From an uncultured Draconibacterium sp. (lineage in GTDB: Bacteria > Bacteroidota > Bacteroidia > Bacteroidales > Prolixibacteraceae): DNA of 64,000 nt. Positions 59,735 to 64,000 of this stretch are shown piece by piece; the stretch's first letter is position 1; each line of letters opens with the position of its first letter. The notes beneath the pieces are model-generated. The model was not told where the DNA came from, did no database searches, and was given only the letters and a program-made list of their open reading frames with translations. Position numbers and translations under genes: made by a program. The stretch spans positions 5,179,001 through 5,243,000 of the forward strand of contig NZ_OY781464.1 of assembly GCF_963676735.1 (NCBI RefSeq), written 5' to 3'.

Positions 59735-61201
59735 TTAATCGAGCCAGAACGACGGAGTGAAAAGTACCAGTACCGAATAGATTTCCAAACGGCCAATTAC
59801 CATTAGCGCCGTTAAAAAATATTTGGCGCCATCGGGTAAATGCAGGAAGTTGCTCACCGGGCCAACAGTTCCGAATCCCGGGCCAATACCGGCCATACTT
59901 GTTGCCACTGCCCCAAACGAGGTTTTCAGGTCGTTTGTCCAAAGCATCATTATCATAGTGCCAATAATAAGTATGAGGTAGTAAAAAAGAACAAAAGTGA
60001 AAACGCGGTTAATGAGCTCGGGCTTCACCACGTTTTTGTTGTAGTGAACCACGCGAACAACCGTGCTCGACGAAAAATATTCTTTATAAAGTGTGCGTAT
60101 ACGCTTAAAAACAACAAGGTGACGGATAACTTTTACACCACCTCCGGTTGATCCAGAAGATGCGCCGATCAACATCAGAATAGCAATTATACCAATAGAT
60201 TGTAGTGGCCACTGCAAATAATCGGCAGTGGCAAACCCGGTTGCGGTAATAATGGAAACCACCTGGAAAAAGGCATAACGGAAAGCCGGCTCAAATCCCA
60301 AATCCTGGTGATGAAAGAAAAGTGACAGTGTAATGATCGTTCCGGCAAGCAATATTATTTTTAAATACAACCGGAGTTCTTCATTCTTAAAAGCAGTTTT
60401 AAAATCGCCCCGTAACCAGAAAACGTGTACCACAAAGTTGATTCCCGAAAGCAGCATAAAAAAGGTTACCGTGTATTGAATAAATGGCGAGAAGCCGGCC
60501 AGACTATCATTCTTTGTGGAGAAACCACCGGTGGCAATGGTTGCAAACGAATGACAAATGGCGTCGAACAGCGACATGCCGCCTATCCATAAAATAATGG
60601 TTTCGGCAAAGGTTAGCCCCATGTAAATGAGCCATAATCGGCGCGCCACTTTGCGTATGCGTGTCGATACTTTTTCGGTGGCTACGCTCGACACCTCGGA
60701 GTAAAACAGGTAAATACCGTTAATTTTCAGAAATGGCATAATGGCTACCACCAAAACAATAATTCCCATTCCGCCAATCCAGTGGGTTTCGGCGCGCCAA
60801 AACAAAACACTTTTGGGCAGAGCTTCAATGTTGGCCAAAATCGATGATCCGGTTGTGGTAAATCCTGAAATCGATTCGAAAAAAGCATTGGTAAAATTCG
60901 GGATACTACCGGATAGCAAATAGGGGAGTGTTCCAACCAAAGCCATTACTACCCATGCCAGCGTTACAATAATGAAACTCTCGCGCAACGAAGGTTCTAC
61001 CTGCCGTTGTTTTTTTGAAAGCAGGTTTAAAACAACTCCTAAACCAAAGGTGATTAGAAAAGTGTGCGACAGATCGCTAAAAACGCTCTCTTTGTATATA
61101 AATGCGACAATAAGAGCATAGAGCATAAATAGACTTTCGAACGTAATTACGATTGAAATGATGTGTAAAATTAAAGCGATATTTATTTTACGGTGCTTCA
61201 T
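59735..61201 (-). CDS. trkH: TrkH-family potassium uptake protein
   Basis: The 488-residue membrane protein has about ten helices with four P-loop repeats typical of TrkH: SGFTTTGSSILANIEALP, ATIATGGFSTKNDSLAGF, SIITATGFATADYLQWP and a GPGFGTVGPVSNF loop near the C-terminus. The conserved glycines of the selectivity filter are in TTG/ATGGF, ATGF and GPGFG. It conducts K+ (or Na+) inward under control of an NAD-binding TrkA subunit; no trkA is seen in this window. Length is normal. Confidence 0.93.
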   Translation of the reverse strand: MKHRKINIALILHIISIVITFESLFMLYALIVAFIYKESVFSDLSHTFLITFGLGVVLNLLSKKQRQVEPSLRESFIIVTLAWVVMALVGTLPYLLSGSIPNFTNAFFESISGFTTTGSSILANIEALPKSVLFWRAETHWIGGMGIIVLVVAIMPFLKINGIYLFYSEVSSVATEKVSTRIRKVARRLWLIYMGLTFAETIILWIGGMSLFDAICHSFATIATGGFSTKNDSLAGFSPFIQYTVTFFMLLSGINFVVHVFWLRGDFKTAFKNEELRLYLKIILLAGTIITLSLFFHHQDLGFEPAFRYAFFQVVSIITATGFATADYLQWPLQSIGIIAILMLIGASSGSTGGGVKVIRHLVVFKRIRTLYKEYFSSSTVVRVVHYNKNVVKPELINRVFTFVLFYYLILIIGTMIMMLWTNDLKTSFGAVATSMAGIGPGFGTVGPVSNFLHLPDGAKYFLTALMVIGRLEIYSVLVLFTPSFWLD

Positions 61202-61399
61202 TTATTACAAAATGGTATTTATAAAAGTGGCAATGAATTATAAAGTTACTGCTTTACATTTTTTACAGTATCGTTCTTAAAATGCTTTTACTTTCGAATT
61301 AGAAGCGTTGCGATAGTTGTATAAATTTACAAAATGAAATAGTGATAGGCCAATCGATATCACCCCCAAATTTTCGGGATAATACAGCAATCCGAAATT

Positions 61400-61738
61400 T
61401 TATGCAGAGAAATTGGGTGGTGGGAGGTTGGTGTGATGAATAAGAATATGCTTAAAAACTGCAGTATTAGTTCTTTTGCCTAAACTGTTTAAATTTCTGG
61501 GGAAGGTTACGAATGTTGTGTTTATCAGCAGAAATGAAAGAGTTTTGTTGTCGTTATCTTCCAGATTTTCCAGTAAGGATTCACACAAATCAAAATCCGG
61601 CGACACAATACATTCTATTTCTGCTGTGCCGGTTTCTGTGGTGAAACCATTGTCTTTTGTTGTAAAAGTATTGTCTCCCGAAATCTGTAGTATCCCTGTC
61701 AGAAAATAAATTAAAAGCAGTGTGAACAGTGCTCTCAA
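61400..61738 (-). CDS. Small hypothetical protein with N-terminal hydrophobic leader
   Basis: A 112-codon frame with a leader (MRALFTLLLIYFLTGILQ) and FTTETGTAEIECIVSPDFDLCESLLENLED, two cysteines, and a Pro/Asn-rich end. A TAACTTTG -7 box at 61763-61770, 25 bases before the ATG, supports it. No domain is recognised. Probably exported. Confidence 0.5.
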   Translation of the reverse strand: MRALFTLLLIYFLTGILQISGDNTFTTKDNGFTTETGTAEIECIVSPDFDLCESLLENLEDNDNKTLSFLLINTTFVTFPRNLNSLGKRTNTAVFKHILIHHTNLPPPNFSA

Positions 61739-61762
61739 AACTTAGCTTTTAAAATTATACGG

Positions 61763-61770
61763 CAAAGTTA
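61763..61770 (-). promoter_or_regulatory. Candidate -7 box (TAACTTTG) for the hypothetical at 61400-61738
   Basis: Exact TAnnTTTG match on the minus strand, 25 bases before the ATG. Confidence 0.4.
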
Positions 61771-61859
61771 GATTCTCTTTTTCAGTTGCAGTATCCTACT
61801 GTATTAATAGTGCTGAAAATTGAGGTTTATTTAACTCCGTTTTTGTAAAGATACATTTT

Positions 61860-62558
61860 TTACAAAGTGTAAGTGGAGTATTTTTTTACTTCGCGTGCCA
61901 TTTCGCGTGCTTTGCCATCGGTAATCTGGTTTAGGCGTTTCCAGAATTCAGGGCCATGATTTTTAATTTCGGTATGTACCAGCTCGTGCAACAAAATATA
62001 ATCGATAAGCGATGTTGGCAGTTTTATCATTTGCAGGTTAAGGCTAATATTGTTTTGCGAGGAGCAGCTCCCCCAGTTTCGGCGGTTGTTGCGTATGCTA
62101 ACTTTGTTGTAGGTAAAACCGTACTTTTGCGCCAGTTGGTTGAGCCTTGTTGGTAGCAGCCTTTTGGCTTCAAAACGGTAAACCGAGGTGAGAACCTGTT
62201 CGATATATGCCAGCGCCTCGTCTGACCCGGGATTGTTAACTAAAATAGTAATATTGCCGGCATCGGTTTTTACCGTGTTTTTTTCACCGGCTACAATTTT
62301 AATCTTGTGGAGTTTTGTCTCCATCTCATGGCCTGTTTTTATGGGAGTTACACGAGCCTGCATTTTGTTTTGTTGTTGCTGAATCCAGGCCTCGTTTTTA
62401 ACCACAAAAGCCAGTGCTTCTTTTGCCGAAATAAAAAAAGGAAAAGAAACTAGTACAGATTTGTCGGGTTTTACGCTAAGCTTTATATTTTTGGAGCGTT
62501 GGTTTTGCGAAAAAGTTACTTCGCCTATGTGTTTCAGTTGAACTACTTGCTTGGCCAT
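61860..62558 (-). CDS. YgjP/SprT-like zinc metallopeptidase-family protein
   Basis: The 232-residue protein has the DUF45/YgjP layout: an N-terminal beta region (KHIGEVTFSQNQRSKNIKLSVKP), then VSIRNNRRNWGSCSSQNNISLNL and the zinc motif LHELVHTEIKNHGPEFWK, which is HExxH-like with HELVH and a third histidine 7 residues on. YgjP is a predicted peptidase of unknown substrate, sometimes paired with restriction systems. No restriction genes are nearby. A TATCTTTG -7 box lies at 62583-62590. Divergent from 62597. Confidence 0.88.
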   Translation of the reverse strand: MAKQVVQLKHIGEVTFSQNQRSKNIKLSVKPDKSVLVSFPFFISAKEALAFVVKNEAWIQQQQNKMQARVTPIKTGHEMETKLHKIKIVAGEKNTVKTDAGNITILVNNPGSDEALAYIEQVLTSVYRFEAKRLLPTRLNQLAQKYGFTYNKVSIRNNRRNWGSCSSQNNISLNLQMIKLPTSLIDYILLHELVHTEIKNHGPEFWKRLNQITDGKAREMAREVKKYSTYTL

Positions 62559-62582
62559 ACGTTATTGTTACAAATAAAAAAT

Positions 62583-62590
62583 CAAAGATA
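62583..62590 (-). promoter_or_regulatory. Candidate -7 box (TATCTTTG) for the YgjP-like gene
   Basis: Exact TAnnTTTG match on the minus strand, 25 bases before the ATG at 62558. Confidence 0.4.
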
Positions 62591-62596
62591 TCAATC

Positions 62597-63298
62597 ATGG
62601 GAAATAAAAAAATGGAGGTGTTTGTAAACCTCACTAAAAAAGATATGGTTGTTTCCGTTGAAGAAAAAATTCTTCCGGATAGCCTGGTATTTGAATCATT
62701 AAATCCTTTTCCCGGGTACTACCATGAATTGCCAACCGATGCCGGGTCGATGTATATTTACCTGATACTGGATAAACAATACCCGCTCGAAGAAGTATTA
62801 AGAGCAACTCAGGCCATTGAAAAACTATACAATTGGAATTTTGATGCCGGCAAAGCTTACATGACAATTGGTTCAACATTTTTAAATGCCATTCGTGTTC
62901 GGCATTTGCCATCGATTGACCTTTTGGTAAAAATACAAGAAGCTTATGAAAAGCAGGGCATTCATTTCTTAATGAAAAAGAAACTTCAGGGAAGACTGGA
63001 AGCCAATGTGAAAATTGTAAAGTTCCTTGAATTGGAGCAGCTTGATGAAGGTATTTTTCTAAATGTACAGGATCCAACTTTTGCGTATATTGAAATTCCG
63101 AAATACCTGAAAGACGATGAATTTGTAAAAGTTTCGATGGATGTGAAATACAACTGGACAGGACACGAGTTTGATGCTGCCAGCGCTTCGTTTTATATTA
63201 ATGGATTTTTGATGGAAGCTGTGCGTATTTTCTCAGATAAAATGGACCTTGATTACCTGCGAGACATTCAAAAACTGTATGTCGAAAAAATGGATTAA
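62597..63298 (+). CDS. Conserved hypothetical protein
   Basis: The 233-residue protein starts MGNKKMEVFVNLTKKDMVVS. It has no signal or membrane segment and reads as an alpha/beta fold: SLVFESLNPFPGYYHELP, QYPLEEVLRATQAIEKLYNWNFDAG, HLPSIDLLVKIQEAYEKQGIHFLMKKK, then beta-rich DPTFAYIEIPKYLKDDEF and a helical end. No catalytic motif is recognised and no function is assigned. It is divergent from the YgjP-like gene with a 38-base gap and ends in a hairpin. Confidence 0.7.
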   Translation: MGNKKMEVFVNLTKKDMVVSVEEKILPDSLVFESLNPFPGYYHELPTDAGSMYIYLILDKQYPLEEVLRATQAIEKLYNWNFDAGKAYMTIGSTFLNAIRVRHLPSIDLLVKIQEAYEKQGIHFLMKKKLQGRLEANVKIVKFLELEQLDEGIFLNVQDPTFAYIEIPKYLKDDEFVKVSMDVKYNWTGHEFDAASASFYINGFLMEAVRIFSDKMDLDYLRDIQKLYVEKMD

Positions 63299-63321
63299 TA
63301 CGTATTACAAAACGAATATAC

Positions 63322-63352
63322 AGGCGGCACCTTTGGTAGCTGCCTTTTTTTT
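63322..63352 (+). terminator. Terminator of the hypothetical gene at 62597
   Basis: AGGCGGC (63322-63328) pairs with GCTGCCT (63339-63345, one wobble), 10-base loop, then TTTTTTTTG. Confidence 0.8.
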
Positions 63353-63390
63353 GCTTTATTCCGGTCAATATGTTAACCTACTTTTTTTAG

Positions 63391-63398
63391 TACCTTTG
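63391..63398 (+). promoter_or_regulatory. Candidate -7 box (TACCTTTG) for the adaptor gene at 63426
   Basis: Exact TAnnTTTG match, 28 bases before the ATG at 63426. Confidence 0.5.
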
Positions 63399-63425
63399 GT
63401 TTATATTGTTAAAACAGTAAATGTT

Positions 63426-64000
63426 ATGCAAATCAGATCCCGTTTAATGGTTTTAAGCCTGCTTTTATTTTTTGTGTGTACCATAGTTTCGTGCAATAAA
63501 AAAAAGGATAGCCCTACAATTAAAACCGAAGTGGTAAGTCGTGGTACGGTGGTAGCTTCCTTTATTTGCCCTGCAAAAGTAGAGCCTGCAAGCATTGTTT
63601 CAGTGGTTAATCCTACCCGTAATTCAATTACCGCAGTATATAAAACTGCCGGACAAAAGGTGGAGAAGGGAGAGCTGATTTTGCAACTTGACAAAACAAA
63701 TATTCAGGAAGAGATTGCACGCTTAAAAAACCAATTGCAGCAAAAACAAAATGTTCTTGACAAGAACAAGCTAAATGCAAAAAGTGCCGAACTTGATTTG
63801 GACTATAGCGCCGAAGCTAAAAAAGCACGCATTTTAAAATTGAAATCAACATTGGAGCAACAAAATAAATTGCTCGAAGCGGGAGGAACCTCTTCGGCCA
63901 GGGTAGAGCAAATTAAGCAGGATATTGCCTTAGCAGAAAGGGATTTAGACAATCAGGCCGAAAAGAATGAAATCCGGCTGAAACAGCTGCAAATGGATCA
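63426..64000 (+). CDS. Efflux periplasmic adaptor protein (MFP/HlyD-like), 3' end off the window
   Basis: The ATG at 63426 (not the out-of-frame one at 63421, which stops after eight codons) gives 191 codons to the window edge. It has a lipoprotein signal (LLLFFVCTIVSC, lipobox cysteine near residue 23), a barrel-sandwich half (VEPASIVSVVNPTRNSITAVYKTAGQKVEKGELILQLDKT), and the start of the helical hairpin (EEIARLKNQLQQKQNVLDKN...). This fits an RND or ABC adaptor of the MacA/HlyD type; the pump is presumably encoded next, beyond the edge. Confidence 0.85.
   Translation, partial: MQIRSRLMVLSLLLFFVCTIVSCNKKKDSPTIKTEVVSRGTVVASFICPAKVEPASIVSVVNPTRNSITAVYKTAGQKVEKGELILQLDKTNIQEEIARLKNQLQQKQNVLDKNKLNAKSAELDLDYSAEAKKARILKLKSTLEQQNKLLEAGGTSSARVEQIKQDIALAERDLDNQAEKNEIRLKQLQMD

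Overview
This 64 kb chromosomal window comes from a Bacteroidota bacterium, most likely of the order Marinilabiliales (Prolixibacteraceae-like). That placement is inference. It rests on moderate-to-low GC, start codons preceded by A-rich leaders rather than strong Shine-Dalgarno sites, many promoters that fit the Bacteroidota -7 box TAnnTTTG, and Bacteroidota-type families (DUF5687 ABC permease, DUF6261, carboxypeptidase-regulatory-like domain proteins, a lamin-tail/FlgD-like secreted protein, TIGR00266). No rRNA, tRNA, CRISPR array, transposase or prophage was seen. Gene density is high and most genes are housekeeping.

Layout. 1-1.9 kb: a minus-strand operon (SIS isomerase, isochorismatase-like hydrolase, WalJ-type MBL hydrolase that runs off the left edge). 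2.1-4.2 kb: sucC-sucD. 4.2-7.9 kb: ArsC-like protein, ppk1 and prfB with its programmed +1 frameshift. 8-13 kb: lipoprotein, recX, an ABC exporter pair and a secreted lamin-tail protein. 13-14 kb: asd. 14-19.1 kb: an AraC regulator divergent from a periplasmic sugar-binding protein, a UroD/cobamide-methyltransferase-like protein and an SSS symporter, which looks like a small uncharacterised catabolic locus. 19.2-21.5 kb: serS, then rpmA (L27 with an unusual helix-hairpin-helix tail) and rplU. 21.8-23.4 kb: small protein and an ECF sigma/membrane protein pair. 23.6-31 kb: bifunctional nuclease, nucleoside transporter, secreted protein, amtB and valS. 31-42 kb: secreted peroxiredoxin, carboxypeptidase-regulatory-like proteins, coiled-coil lipoprotein, RND/MacA-type adaptor, aspartate kinase, S9 peptidase and an MFS transporter.

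42-49.3 kb is the accessory-looking part: a DUF6261 gene, a 6 x 42 bp helically phased tandem array, REP-like palindromes, and a two-gene signalling module (CheB-CheR-PAS fusion plus hybrid histidine kinase). The module lies between inverted-repeat elements ending in the same nonamer GTTATAGCC, and a truncated ORF follows it. 49.4-64 kb: VUT-family queuosine-precursor transporter with a preQ1-like leader hairpin, a putative glycoside hydrolase/CBM9 pair, mgsA, glmM, a second ECF sigma/membrane protein pair paralogous to the first, a pseudouridine synthase, TIGR00266 protein, dGTPase, a 640 bp structured non-coding region, trkH, a YgjP-type metallopeptidase, and the start of another adaptor protein at the right edge.

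The strongest leads are the AraC/SBP/UroD-like/SSS locus, the cassette-like boundaries around the CheBR-kinase module, the two phased tandem arrays, the L27-HhH fusion, and the twin sigma/membrane modules. All functional statements come from reading protein motifs by eye; no database search was run.
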